A stretch of DNA of 64,000 nucleotides, from contig NZ_PEKX01000018.1 of NCBI RefSeq assembly GCF_002796985.1, forward strand, positions 124,001 through 188,000, given 5' to 3'. The stretch is from Pseudomonas sp. Its GTDB lineage: Bacteria; Pseudomonadota; Gammaproteobacteria; Pseudomonadales; Pseudomonadaceae. The notes beneath the pieces were generated by a model that was given only the letters and a program-made list of their open reading frames with translations, did not search any database and was not told where the DNA came from. A program made the translations under genes and the position numbers. Of the stretch, positions 1 through 8,102 are shown in pieces (the stretch's first letter is position 1; every line of letters starts with the position of its first letter).

Positions 1-661
1 CCAGCCAACCGTCGCCGCTGCGCGCCAGGCCCACCACTTTCTGGAAGTAGCGAACTTCGCTGCCTTCGCGGCTGGAGAGGTAGCCCAGCAGTTGGTTGGT
101 CAGGGCGCCGAAGTTGACGTCGGTGCCGCTTTCCACGCGGGTCATGGCGACCTGCTCGTCGGCCGGACGGCCGGGAATGGTCAGCGGGGCCCAGTCGGCG
201 ATCTTCGCGCGGTCCTCGGTGTATTCCATCGAAGTGAAGGCGTGATGCTGGCTGAGCATCTCATGGCGCTTCTTCAGGAACGGAATGTCCTTGCCACGCA
301 CGAAGCTCATGTGCGGAACAGGGTTGATGAAGTTGCGCGGCGCGCCGAAAGCGTCCTTCCCGGTGAGGTAGGCCCAGAACTGCTTGGACACCTCGAACTG
401 GGCGTTGATGTTCACCGCTTTCTTGATGTCGATCGAGCCATCGGCCGCCTGCGGGGTGTAGTTCAGCTCGCAGAGGCCGGCGTGACCGGTGCCGGCGTTG
501 TTCCACGGATTGGAACTCTCGATGGCTCCGGATTCCTGCAGTTCGACGATCTCGAGCTTGACGCCCGGATCGACCTCCTTGAGCAGGACAGCCAGGGTTG
601 CGCTCATGATGCCGGCGCCGACCAGCAGCACGTCCATCGATTCGTAATCGTTCTGCGCCAT
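1..661 (-). CDS. mqo: Malate:quinone oxidoreductase, 5' part (C-terminus beyond left edge)
   Basis: This is the first ~220 residues of an FAD-dependent, membrane-associated malate:quinone oxidoreductase, which oxidises malate to oxaloacetate and passes electrons to the quinone pool. The protein begins MAQNDYESMDVLLVGAGIMS; the dinucleotide-binding GAGIMS turn lies at about residues 16-21. It is followed by the family-typical WNNAGTGHAG and LCELNYTP segments. The ATG at 661 is followed at once by this conserved start, so it was chosen. Pseudomonads often carry two paralogues (mqoA, mqoB), and this fragment cannot be assigned to one. The gene is cut by the window edge, not visibly broken. The recognition is by conserved N-terminal sequence. 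Confidence 0.93.
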   Translation of the reverse strand, partial: MAQNDYESMDVLLVGAGIMSATLAVLLKEVDPGVKLEIVELQESGAIESSNPWNNAGTGHAGLCELNYTPQAADGSIDIKKAVNINAQFEVSKQFWAYLTGKDAFGAPRNFINPVPHMSFVRGKDIPFLKKRHEMLSQHHAFTSMEYTEDRAKIADWAPLTIPGRPADEQVAMTRVESGTDVNFGALTNQLLGYLSSREGSEVRYFQKVVGLARSGDGWL

Positions 662-1454
662 TAACGCGTCTCCAGAAACTATCAGCAGCCAGTTGTGACA
701 GGGGCTTCGCGCTCGATGCGGGAAAGCCGCCAGTCCGAATTCTTCTCAGGTCGCAGTGACCTTTCGCGAATGTCTCGGGCCGGGATCGGAGGAGGAGAAA
801 TGTGCACCTTCTCGGCAATCCACGGACAGACAGTTCATCCGCAAGTGCATCCAAAAGTGGCGCTTATGCGCGGCTTCCGGTGCCGAAAAAGCGATTCAGT
901 GCTGCGGGGTCAGACGTCAATGGTGCTACCAACGCAAAACTCTTCATTGCTCGCCACACTCTCGTGAAGTAGTGAAAAACCTTCGATCACGCTCTTTTGG
1001 AGACGTGAAGCTCAAAGGGGATCGTCGTCGCGGGCCGGTCCGGCCTCCGTGCGGAGGGGGCGGCTGCATCCATGCCAAGTTCTGCGCAACGAACGTACTA
1101 AGCGCGACGGCCAGTGACCGAGGCGAGTGGCGACTCTCTTTGAGGGGTGGCAGAGGCGAGACACGGTGTGTCGGCATCGTGCGGGGCCCGACCAGGAGGC
1201 GTCCTTATAATCGGGGGGCGATTATAACGGCGAAACAGAAAAAAAGCCCTGCACCTTAGACTTTTTTCCTAGGAGGTACCTCTTGATTTACCTTTTCCTC
1301 CCGACCCGGTGCGTCTCGCTCGGAGGCGGGTCAAGGCGGCTGATCGACGCGCGCTCAGGGAACCCTGAGAACGGGTTCCGCGTCCAATGGCCAAGCGCTA
1401 TCTGACCGCGCTGCCCGCCGGTATACTGCCGGCCATCGCTTACCCCATGGAGAG
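662..1454. other. 793-base spacer between mqo and the YajG-type gene; no supported gene
   Basis: No frame here looks like a real protein. Near the right side, 1205-1227 is a perfect inverted repeat: TTATAATCG, five G bases, then CGATTATAA. It contains a consensus -10 hexamer TATAAT on each strand (1206-1211 and 1221-1226), so divergent promoters are possible, although no good -35 is placed for either. A second short palindrome GAGGTACCTC lies at 1273-1282, in a purine/pyrimidine-skewed stretch. The left part must hold the mqo promoter, which I could not place. A small RNA between 1210 and 1440 cannot be excluded. Confidence 0.5.
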
Positions 1455-1460
1455 ATGAGC

Positions 1461-2048
1461 ATGCTGCCTCGCCTGTTGCTCGGCTTTATCGCTGCCGCCA
1501 GCCTGACCTTGACCGGCTGCGCGCTCAGCCCGCAACAACTCAACCCGACCCCCGAATTCAAGGGGCCGGTCGCTGCCGTTGGCCAAGGCCAACCGGTGGT
1601 GGTGAAAGTCGTCGACGGTCGTCCGAGCACCGCGCTGGGGACCCGTGGCGGCCTGTATTCGGAAACCAGCCAATTGACCGTGCGCAGCGAGGACGTGATC
1701 CCCAAGCTGCAACTACAGGCTGAAACCGCCGTGCGCCTGCTGGGCTTCACCCCGTCGGCCAACGCCTATAACGCGCCGCAACTGACCCTGACCCTGGCCG
1801 AGCTGAAGTACCAGTCGCCCAAGGAAGGCATGTATGTCACCGAGGCCGACATCGGCGCGACCTTCCGCGCCGACGTGCAGAGCGGCACGCGTCGCTACAG
1901 CGGCCGCTACGGCGCTTCCACCAACCAGCGTTTCGGCATGGCGCCCAACCAGGCGACCAATACCAAGCTGGTGAGCGAAGTGCTCAGCGATGCGCTGACC
2001 CGCGTATTCAAGGACCCGACCATCGGCCAGACGCTGAACCAGCGCTGA
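1461..2048 (+). CDS. YajG family lipoprotein
   Basis: Predicted outer-membrane-anchored lipoprotein of the YajG family (about 195 residues). The N-terminus MLPRLLLGFIAAASLTLTGC is a signal peptide ending in the lipobox LTGC, so Cys20 of this start is lipidated. The body carries the family's repeated beta-rich pattern (VVVKVVDGRPS, LGTRGGLY, GFTPS, LTLTLAELKY). An ATG two codons upstream at 1455 is in frame, but GGAGAG at 1449-1454 touches it and sits 6 bases from the ATG at 1461, so the latter is preferred. The gene is followed by a strong terminator at 2067-2094. YajG function is not established; in enterobacteria it neighbours ampG, which is not the case here. Confidence 0.82.
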   Translation: MLPRLLLGFIAAASLTLTGCALSPQQLNPTPEFKGPVAAVGQGQPVVVKVVDGRPSTALGTRGGLYSETSQLTVRSEDVIPKLQLQAETAVRLLGFTPSANAYNAPQLTLTLAELKYQSPKEGMYVTEADIGATFRADVQSGTRRYSGRYGASTNQRFGMAPNQATNTKLVSEVLSDALTRVFKDPTIGQTLNQR

Positions 2049-2066
2049 TCGACGCGTAGGGATATG

Positions 2067-2094
2067 AAAAAGCCCGCCGGAAGGCGGGCTTTTT
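2067..2094. terminator. Bidirectional Rho-independent terminator
   Basis: The stem AAAAAGCCCGCC pairs with GGCGGGCTTTTT around a GGAA loop. A T run is present in both directions, so it can end both the YajG-type gene and the convergent small gene at 2115-2321. Confidence 0.9.
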
Positions 2095-2114
2095 CATGGG
2101 CGCTGACCGGGTGA

Positions 2115-2321
2115 TCAGGCCGCCTGGCGGTACGGGTCGACCTCGAACGAACGCATGCGCTCGTGGGTTTCCGGCAGGTCCAGGTGCTCGTGGCCGCAGG
2201 CCTGGGTGTAGACCAGCCAGTGGTCGTCCTGGACGTTGAACGAGAGTTCGACGACCACGGCTTCGATTTCTTCCAGGTGTTCGATCAAGTAGGCGTTTTC
2301 GTGGGGGACGATGTCGAGCAT
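2115..2321 (-). CDS. Conserved small protein, unknown function (68 aa)
   Basis: A 68-residue acidic protein, MLDIVPHENAYLIEHLEEIE at its start, with no signal peptide or membrane segment. The chosen ATG at 2321 is preceded by AAGGAG at a good distance (AAGGAGATTCGCC before the ATG). The frame stays open for 32 more codons upstream, but that extension lacks any ribosome binding site. The sequence contains one Cys and a C-H-E-H cluster near residues 45-50 (TQACGHEHLDL), which might bind a metal; this is only a guess. I recognise it as a pseudomonad-specific hypothetical rather than a named family. It converges on the YajG-type gene through a shared terminator. Confidence 0.7.
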   Translation of the reverse strand: MLDIVPHENAYLIEHLEEIEAVVVELSFNVQDDHWLVYTQACGHEHLDLPETHERMRSFEVDPYRQAA

Positions 2322-2583
2322 GGCGAATCTCCTTGGCGAAAGACCGGATTGGCAGAATTCGTTCAAGCCAGCAACGTGCCAGGGCGCAGGAGAGGTCTTA
2401 GACCGTTTCTCGATCATTCTTACGCTCGTCGTAAATAAGCGTTGCGCGCTGGCTGCGATGGCGGGCCAGCGGATAAAATGCCGGTCGATTGTTTCTCATC
2501 CATGACGGGCCATGCCCGTTCGTCCAGACTGACCCCGCTTTGCTTCGAAGTTGATGGCGTGCAGTTCTGAAGCGGAGGTTGTG

Positions 2584-2862
2584 ATGTCGCTGCAGGCGCT
2601 CTGGAGTCTTTTCCAGGCCCATCCCGGTCGTATCGTGAATGACCTGGCCCTGTTCTTCGCCCTGGCTGGAGGCTGGCTGCTGCTGGCCACCCGTCGCCGC
2701 GAACGCCTCGCCCTGGCGCGCCTGGTCGCCGAGAGCGAAGTCGAGCCGGTGCCGCTGGACAGCGTCGAGCCGACCGCGCGGATGAACCGCTTCTTCTACC
2801 GTTTCGGTTTCGCCTGCATGGCGCTGGCGGTGACGGTGAGCTGGTACAGCACTCAGCTCTGA
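2584..2862 (+). CDS. Small membrane protein, unknown function (92 aa)
   Basis: A 92-residue protein with two predicted membrane segments, near residues 16-36 (DLALFFALAGGWLLLAT) and 72-90 (FGFACMALAVTVSWYS), separated by a basic then acidic cytoplasmic stretch. The ATG at 2584 is used because GGAGG at 2574-2578 lies 5 bases before it; a GTG one codon earlier is too close. It stands alone, with a convergent acyltransferase gene downstream across a strong terminator. I do not recognise a family. Two-helix topology with an RRRER turn suggests a small inner-membrane accessory protein. Confidence 0.7.
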   Translation: MSLQALWSLFQAHPGRIVNDLALFFALAGGWLLLATRRRERLALARLVAESEVEPVPLDSVEPTARMNRFFYRFGFACMALAVTVSWYSTQL

Positions 2863-2879
2863 GCCGTAGCCGAGAAACG

Positions 2880-2905
2880 AAAAAGGCGCCCGAGGGCGCC
2901 TTTTT
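2880..2905. terminator. Bidirectional Rho-independent terminator
   Basis: AAAAAGGCGCC pairs with GGCGCCTTTTT around a CGAG loop. It separates the small membrane protein gene from the convergent acyltransferase gene, whose stop codon it touches. Confidence 0.88.
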
Positions 2906-4065
2906 CATGCCTGCTGCTTGAGCCGGTACTGGTTCAGCACCGGGTTGGCGTATTGCAGTATCAGGTGGCCGCGCTGCTCCGCGGGGCATTCGCCCAGGCG
3001 GCGCTCCCATTCGGTGCGCGCGCGCTGCAGTTCTTCGGCCTTGAACAGGCTCTCGGCGCGCGGCACGTTCAGCGCGGCATCGCGCAGCTCGGAAGCCTCG
3101 TAGGCGAGGTAGTGCACCGGGAACAACCGGTAGTTACCGAGGATCTGCCGGTCCAGCTCGGCGGCGAGCTGCTTGGCGTCGGCGAAGTCGCCGGTGATCT
3201 CCTCGCCGAAATTGATGTGCACCCGACCCTTGTAGCCGGTGATGCCCTGCACGATGCTGCGGTCGTCCTCGCCCGGCGCCTTCGTGTACTCGCCCGTGGT
3301 GGCGCGGGTGTACAACTCGCGGGCCTTGGCGGCGTCGCAGGGGTCGTACTCGTAGCTGATCGAGACCGGAATCAGGTGCAGCTCGCGGATCACCTCGGCA
3401 AACGGCTCGTGCTTGCGGCTCATGTGGAACATCTTGAGGATCGCCGAATCGGTGCGGTCGTCTCCATCCTTGGCGCGGCCTTCGGCCTGGGCGATCCAGA
3501 TCGACTGGACGTCCTGGCAGATCGAGTGATTGATGTAGGCCGAAAGGTTCTGGTACGCCGCCAGCTTCTCGCGGCGGCCGCTGATCGAGCGGTGCACGAT
3601 GAAGCTCTTGTTCAGGCGCATCAGGTCGCTGACGAAGGGCTTCTGCAGCAGGTTGTCACCGATGGCGATGCGCGGCGTCGGCAGCTTGGCGTGGAAGATC
3701 GCGTAGTTGCAGAAGGCCGGGTCGACCACGATGTCGCGGTGGTTGGCGATGAACAGGTAGGCACGACCGGGCTTCAGGCGCTCGACGCCCGAGTAGGTGA
3801 CGCCGTCAGTGGCGTGCTCGATGGTCCGGTCAACGTAGGGCTCGACCTTGTCCTGCAGTTCGCCGACGCTGCGAATGCCCGTGACTTCGCGGGCCAGCCG
3901 ATGGGCTATAAGAGGTCTGAGCAGCCAGCCGAACGGGCCGGACAGTCGCGGGAAACGGTAACGCGCCAGCGCGCCGAGGAAGGCGTCATCGCTCAGCAGG
4001 CGCTGCAGGACAGCCGGGACTTCGGCGTCGTTGTACGGTCGGATGGCTTCGAACTCGCCCATCAT
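2905..4065 (-). CDS. Glycerolipid-type acyltransferase (PlsC/LPLAT superfamily)
   Basis: A ~386-residue member of the lysophospholipid acyltransferase superfamily, annotated in relatives as 1-acyl-sn-glycerol-3-phosphate acyltransferase. The active-site block reads FIANHRDIVVDPAF, so the catalytic His is followed by Asp six residues on (HX5D) rather than in the classical HX4D spacing. I recall the same NHRDIVxD form in other members of this subfamily, so it is probably not a defect. A further block is FIVHRSISGRREKLAAY. No clear membrane helix is present, unlike the small PlsC enzymes. Two adjacent ATGs (4065, 4062) start MMGEFEAIRPYNDAEVPAV; a TTG at 4122 would add 19 residues without support. 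It is divergent from the CPXCG gene. Confidence 0.75.
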   Translation of the reverse strand: MMGEFEAIRPYNDAEVPAVLQRLLSDDAFLGALARYRFPRLSGPFGWLLRPLIAHRLAREVTGIRSVGELQDKVEPYVDRTIEHATDGVTYSGVERLKPGRAYLFIANHRDIVVDPAFCNYAIFHAKLPTPRIAIGDNLLQKPFVSDLMRLNKSFIVHRSISGRREKLAAYQNLSAYINHSICQDVQSIWIAQAEGRAKDGDDRTDSAILKMFHMSRKHEPFAEVIRELHLIPVSISYEYDPCDAAKARELYTRATTGEYTKAPGEDDRSIVQGITGYKGRVHINFGEEITGDFADAKQLAAELDRQILGNYRLFPVHYLAYEASELRDAALNVPRAESLFKAEELQRARTEWERRLGECPAEQRGHLILQYANPVLNQYRLKQQA

Positions 4066-4203
4066 GCTCTCTATGAATTCTGGGGGTATCACGGGTCGGG
4101 CCGCGAAGTAGACGGTCCGCAAGGGTATGCCGCCGACTCACCGGCCAGGCGGGCACCCAAAAAGACCGCGCGATTATAAACGGAAGTCACGGAGGAACCA
4201 GTG

Positions 4204-4386
4204 ATGCTCGAAAGTCAGGCCTATTCCTGCCCCTATTGCGGCGAGCCGGCCGAGGCCTCGCTCGACCTCTCCGGCGGCGACCAGAGCTACTATGAAGATT
4301 GCCCGGTGTGTTGCCGGCCGATCCTGTTTCAGCTCCACACCGACGGCGTGGACTGGACCCTGGAAGCCCTGCGCGAGGACGATTGA
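4204..4386 (+). CDS. CPXCG motif-containing cysteine-rich protein
   Basis: A 60-residue zinc-ribbon-like protein: MLESQAYSCPYCGEPAEASL followed by a second cysteine knuckle, CPVCCRPI. The four knuckle cysteines match the CPXCG cysteine-rich family. GGAGG at 4191-4195 serves either the GTG at 4201 or the ATG at 4204; the ATG gives the usual family start. Its stop codon overlaps the next start in TGATG, so it is translationally coupled to the DUF2007 protein. The molecular role of the family is unknown. Confidence 0.88.
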   Translation: MLESQAYSCPYCGEPAEASLDLSGGDQSYYEDCPVCCRPILFQLHTDGVDWTLEALREDD

Positions 4387-4652
4387 TGCAGCGAATCTAC
4401 GCACCCGCCGACCTGATCGAAGCCGAGCTGTTGGGCGGCATGCTGGCCAACGAGGGCATTTCGTCGCACCTGGGCGGGCGCCACCTGGTCGGCGGCATTG
4501 GCGAACTGCCGGGCATGGGATTGTTGCACCTGTGGGTGGAGGATGAGGTGGCCGGGCGGGCGCGGGAGCTGATCGCCGCGTACAATGCCGCGCAACCGCT
4601 GCCGGGCGCCGTCGACGATCACGAAGGTGGCCCTGGCGTCCTGCTTTGCTGA
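4386..4652 (+). CDS. DUF2007 domain protein (putative signal-transducing protein)
   Basis: An 88-residue protein, MQRIYAPADLIEAELLGGML at its start, with the compact alpha/beta DUF2007 pattern: LIEAELLGGMLANEGI, then GELPGMGLLHLWVEDE, then ARELIAAYNA. DUF2007 proteins are called putative signal transducers because the fold resembles P-II/ACT-like domains; the ligand is unknown. The ATG overlaps the stop of the upstream CPXCG gene by one base. The 25-residue tail after AAQPLPG is longer than I expect for the family and ends GPGVLLC. A SRAP-like gene follows after 31 bases, in probably the same transcript. Confidence 0.82.
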   Translation: MQRIYAPADLIEAELLGGMLANEGISSHLGGRHLVGGIGELPGMGLLHLWVEDEVAGRARELIAAYNAAQPLPGAVDDHEGGPGVLLC

Positions 4653-4683
4653 CTCTCTCCAACACGCCCCCCAACGAGTCCCC

Positions 4684-5295
4684 ATGACCAGCCGCTACGC
4701 CCTGTTCCGCTGGAACCGCGAGCTTGCCGACAACACCGGCTTCCCGGCAGACCTGCAGCCGCAGTGGAACGTCGCACCTGGCGCCCGTGTGCTGATCCTG
4801 CGCGAGGAGAACGGCGCGCGCCGCGCTGACCTCGCTCGCTGGGGCCTGACGCCGGCCTGGCTGAAGGACCTGTCGCGCACTCCGGCCCACGCCCGTACCG
4901 AAACCATCGTCGAACAGCCAATGTTCCGCGACGCCTTCGCCCAGCGCCGCTGCCTGCTGCCGGCCAACGGCTTCTACGAATGGCGCGGCATGCGCAAGCG
5001 GCCGCACTGGATTTCCGGCGGCGGGCTGATCTGCTTCGCGGGGGTGTGGGAGGCGTACCCAGTGGAAGGCCACACCTACTACAGCGTGGCGATGCTGACC
5101 CAGGCGGCGGGCGACCTACGCCGGCCGCTGATTCTCGATGCCCAGGAGCAGGCACAGTGGCTGTCGAACGAGACGGACCCGGCGCGCCTGCGTGAGTTGC
5201 TGCAATTACCCCTGGCGAGATTGCGCGAGCAGGTGCTGGCGAACTTCGTCAACGACCCCACCTGTAACGGGCCGGAGTGCCTGACGCCGGCCTGA
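4684..5295 (+). CDS. SRAP (HMCES/YedK) family protein lacking catalytic residues
   Basis: A 203-residue protein with the SRAP fold's landmarks in order: WNVAPG (residues 28-33), ARWGLTPAW, RTETIVEQPMFRDAF, NGFYEW and CFAGVWE. Active SRAP proteins (HMCES, E. coli YedK) form a thiazolidine crosslink to abasic DNA through Cys2, helped by an Asn in an NAR motif, a Glu in F(Y)EW and a His in HDRMP. Here the start is MTSRYALF (Thr at position 2), the NAR motif reads HAR, and the HDRMP segment is shortened to DLRRPLIL; only the Glu of YEW is kept. No other nearby start restores MCGR. The protein is therefore probably unable to crosslink, though it may still bind DNA. It is last in the CPXCG-DUF2007 gene set. 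Confidence 0.85.
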   Translation: MTSRYALFRWNRELADNTGFPADLQPQWNVAPGARVLILREENGARRADLARWGLTPAWLKDLSRTPAHARTETIVEQPMFRDAFAQRRCLLPANGFYEWRGMRKRPHWISGGGLICFAGVWEAYPVEGHTYYSVAMLTQAAGDLRRPLILDAQEQAQWLSNETDPARLRELLQLPLARLREQVLANFVNDPTCNGPECLTPA

Positions 5296-5318
5296 GGGTG
5301 CAGTGCAGTGCCTTTCCC

Positions 5319-5387
5319 GTAGGAGCGGATTCATCCGCGATGCTTCCGCGCGAGCTGGGGACCATCGCGGACGGAGTCCGCTCCTAC
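5319..5387. repeat. REP-type inverted pair, diverged member
   Basis: The left arm GTAGGAGCGGATTCATCCGC and a right arm reading inward to GGACTCCGTCCGC from 5387 form a cruciform-capable pair around about 25 bases. It belongs to the GTAGGAGCG REP family found elsewhere in this window but has a different core. Confidence 0.75.
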
Positions 5388-5410
5388 CTGAAACCCCGTG
5401 CCAGACCTCG

Positions 5411-5444
5411 CCCTCTCCCTGAAGGGAGAGGGTTAGGGAGAGGG
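5411..5444. repeat. CCCTCTCCC palindromic repeat
   Basis: CCCTCTCCCT pairs with AGGGAGAGGG across two bases, followed by a second TTAGGGAGAGGG arm. The same sequence theme occurs twice at 32004-32120. Confidence 0.75.
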
Positions 5445-5540
5445 AAATCCCAGGCACGGACTTTCAGAAGAAGACAGTTGCTCCTACGACACTTATGGCG
5501 TCACGGGGCCGATTGAGACCGTTGTGCGAGTCTGCAAGCT

Positions 5541-7673
5541 TTACACCTTGAACTGATTCACCAGCCGACGCTGCTGCTCGGCCAGCTTGGTCAGTTCGGC
5601 GCTGGCCTGGGACGCCTCGTCGGCGCCACCAGCGACCTGGTTGGCCACCATGCCGATGTTGGCGACGTTGCGGTTGATGTCCTCGGCCACCGCGCTCTGC
5701 TCCTCGGCGGCGCTGGCGATCTGGGTGTTCATGTCGTTGATCACCGACACCGCCTGGGTGATCGACTCCAGCGCCTGGGCCGCTTCACCAGCATGGCGCA
5801 CGCTGTCCTCGGTCTTGTCCTGGCTTTGCTGCATCACCTGCACCACTTCGCGGGTGCCATGCTGCAACTGCTGGATCATCGTCTGGATTTCCTGGGTGGC
5901 CTGCTGGGTCTTCTGCGCCAGGTTGCGCACTTCGTCGGCGACCACCGCAAAGCCCCGGCCCTGTTCACCGGCACGGGCGGCCTCGATGGCGGCGTTGAGC
6001 GCCAGCAGGTTGGTCTGCTCGGCGATGCCGCGGATGGCCACCAGGATCGCGTTGATGTTCTCGCTGTCGCGAGCCAGCGATTGCACCACGCCTACCGCGC
6101 GGCCGATCTCGCTGGCCAGCGCCTGGATCGCCGTGGAACTGCTCTCGACGATGCGCTTGCCGTGGTGCGCGGCCTGGTCGGCATGGTTGGCCGCTTCGGC
6201 CGCGTGGGTGGCATTGCGCGCCACGTCCTGGGCGGTGGCGGTCATCTCGTGGACGGCGGTGGCCACCAGTTCTATTTCCGCCAGCTGCTTCTGCACGCCC
6301 TGATTGGTGCGGATGGCAATGTCGGCGGTGTGTTCGGAGGAATCACTGACGTGCTGCACCGAGGTCACCACCTGGCCGATCATGCCCTGCAGTTTGCCGA
6401 GGAAGGTGTTGAAGCCCTTGGCGATGGAGCCCAGTTCGTCGCCCCGGTCGCTGGACAGGCGACGAGTCAGGTCGCCTTCGCCCTGGGCGATGTCGTCGAG
6501 CATGCCGACCAACTGGCGCAGCGGGCGGGCAATGCCGTGGCCGACCAGCCAGATCACGGCCAGCCCGATGCCAGCGATCAACAGGCCCACCAGGGCCATG
6601 CCCAGGGTGTCGCTGTCGCGCTGGGATTTCAGGTCGCTTTGCAGTTTGCTCAGGTCGCCCAGCACCGCTTCCTGCGGCAGTTGCAGCATCAGGGTCCAGC
6701 GCGCGCCGGAATCGGCGATGGTGAAGGGCAGGAACAGCTCGATGTGGCCGTGCTCCTGGTCCACCGAGGTCAGCGGCTGGTCGAGGGTGAGCTTGGCCAG
6801 ATTGGCCACTTCATTGGCGTCCAGCACGCTGCTGACGGATTCGCCGAGCTTGGCCGGGTCCTTGGTGTAGGCGACCAGGCGGCCGTTGGTGGAGATCAGC
6901 GCCATCTCGCCGGCGCCGTCATACAACTGGCTGTCGGCGGTCTTGAGCAGGTCCTGGATGAAGTCCAGCGACAGGTCCACGCCAACGGTGCCCTTGAACT
7001 GGCCCTTGACCATGATCGGGACGTTGAACGAGGACATCAGCACCATCTTGCCGCCCATCTCGTAGGGCGCCGGGTCGATGATGCAGGGCTGGTGCTTTTC
7101 TTTCGGGCACAGGTAGTACTCGCCTTCGCGTACGCCGGTGGGCTGCATCTTCTGGCTTTCCAGGGTGTCGCCCATGGCTTCGACGGTCAGGCCGCCGTCC
7201 TTGCGGTACCACCAGGGCATGAAGCGGCCGCTGGCGTCGTAGCCGGGCAGGCCGGAGTACTGACTGTCGTTGCCGGCGAAGGCATTGGGTTCCCAGCCGG
7301 CGAAGGCGTCGAGCAGCTTGGGGTTCTGTGCCACGGTCTGGCGCAGCAGGTTGGACATGCCGGCGCGGCCGATGCCCAGCAACGGCTGGCCATTGGCGTC
7401 GGTCTCATCGAGCAGGGCGTTGGTGTTGGCCAGGCCGCGGGCAACGGTGAGCGGGTATTCCAGTTCGCGCTGGATCTGGCTGACCTGCCCGCGAGCGAGG
7501 GCCACCAGGCGCTCATTGATCACCTGTTCGAGTAGCGCCTGGGTGCGTTCCTGCACCAGTGCCTGGGTCCGCGCGCCAGCGAACAGTGCGTACAGCACCA
7601 GCGCGGCCACCACCGCCAGAACGCTGGCCCCGGCCAGCGCCACCACGGAAAACTGGATCGACTTGAATTTCAT
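5541..7673 (-). CDS. Methyl-accepting chemotaxis protein with dCache ligand domain
   Basis: A 710-residue transmembrane chemoreceptor. TM1 is near residues 8-30, followed by a long periplasmic region (about 35-385) with dCache-type features, including the YDASGRFMPWWYRKDGG block and the GTVGVDLSLDFIQDLL strand. TM2 is near 388-412, then come HAMP (PLRQLVGMLDDIAQGEGDLT) and the signalling hairpin with the highly conserved tip EQTNLLALNAAIEAARAGEQ. The C-terminus is RLVNQFKV, so there is no CheR-tethering pentapeptide. The ATG at 7673 begins right before TM1; upstream in-frame codons are unlikely. The ligand cannot be predicted from sequence; dCache receptors in Pseudomonas often sense amino acids or amines. 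It is a single-gene unit. Confidence 0.9.
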   Translation of the reverse strand: MKFKSIQFSVVALAGASVLAVVAALVLYALFAGARTQALVQERTQALLEQVINERLVALARGQVSQIQRELEYPLTVARGLANTNALLDETDANGQPLLGIGRAGMSNLLRQTVAQNPKLLDAFAGWEPNAFAGNDSQYSGLPGYDASGRFMPWWYRKDGGLTVEAMGDTLESQKMQPTGVREGEYYLCPKEKHQPCIIDPAPYEMGGKMVLMSSFNVPIMVKGQFKGTVGVDLSLDFIQDLLKTADSQLYDGAGEMALISTNGRLVAYTKDPAKLGESVSSVLDANEVANLAKLTLDQPLTSVDQEHGHIELFLPFTIADSGARWTLMLQLPQEAVLGDLSKLQSDLKSQRDSDTLGMALVGLLIAGIGLAVIWLVGHGIARPLRQLVGMLDDIAQGEGDLTRRLSSDRGDELGSIAKGFNTFLGKLQGMIGQVVTSVQHVSDSSEHTADIAIRTNQGVQKQLAEIELVATAVHEMTATAQDVARNATHAAEAANHADQAAHHGKRIVESSSTAIQALASEIGRAVGVVQSLARDSENINAILVAIRGIAEQTNLLALNAAIEAARAGEQGRGFAVVADEVRNLAQKTQQATQEIQTMIQQLQHGTREVVQVMQQSQDKTEDSVRHAGEAAQALESITQAVSVINDMNTQIASAAEEQSAVAEDINRNVANIGMVANQVAGGADEASQASAELTKLAEQQRRLVNQFKV

Positions 7674-8102
7674 GCGGGTACCCGGAATGCGCCAGAGGTC
7701 TGCGTGTCTATCTGTATCGGCAGGACCGGGGACTTTCCTTAGGCGGCCGTTGTAATGGCTTGTAACGCGGCTGTTCGCCACTTGTCGCAGGATTGTCGGC
7801 GCTGACCGGGAGGTCTAGCATGTGATGTCAAAGTGAAATTACCCGGCCGCAACGAGCGTTTCGACTGCCCTGTTCGCAGGGCAAATGTCGGCGCCCGCTG
7901 TGGCTTTCTCGCGGGTGTGGATCGCAGGCGCCATGCCGCGCACCTTGTACGCCACGACACGCGCCCCATGGCACCTTCGGATGAGCCATCCGGACTCCTA
8001 AGTCACTGCTGCGCCGGTTGTTTCCTGCCAGTTGCCGGGCATCGGAGGTGGGCCTACCATGCGCGCTGTCCGTGGGAGATTGCATTGTTTCGGGAGAGCA
8101 AC
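7674..8102. other. 429-base divergent spacer between chemoreceptor and M48 protease genes
   Basis: No supported gene. A UUCG-capped hairpin is present at 7866-7883 (TGCCCTG, TTCG, CAGGGCA) without a T run, followed by a GGCGCC-rich stretch. The region must contain the two divergent promoters, which I could not place with confidence. A frame open from 7833 joins the protease gene but lacks a ribosome binding site and would remove the lipoprotein signal peptide. Confidence 0.5.

Noticed and set aside
756..1259. A plus-strand frame in the mqo/YajG gap
   Set aside because: No ribosome site, no recognisable domain, and composition unlike neighbouring genes.
2953..4179. A 408-codon antisense frame over the acyltransferase gene
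   Set aside because: The acyltransferase has conserved catalytic blocks; the antisense product has none.
5793..7535. A 580-codon open frame antisense to the chemoreceptor gene
   Set aside because: It lies wholly within the conserved chemoreceptor coding region, has no family resemblance, and such long antisense frames are common in GC-rich DNA.
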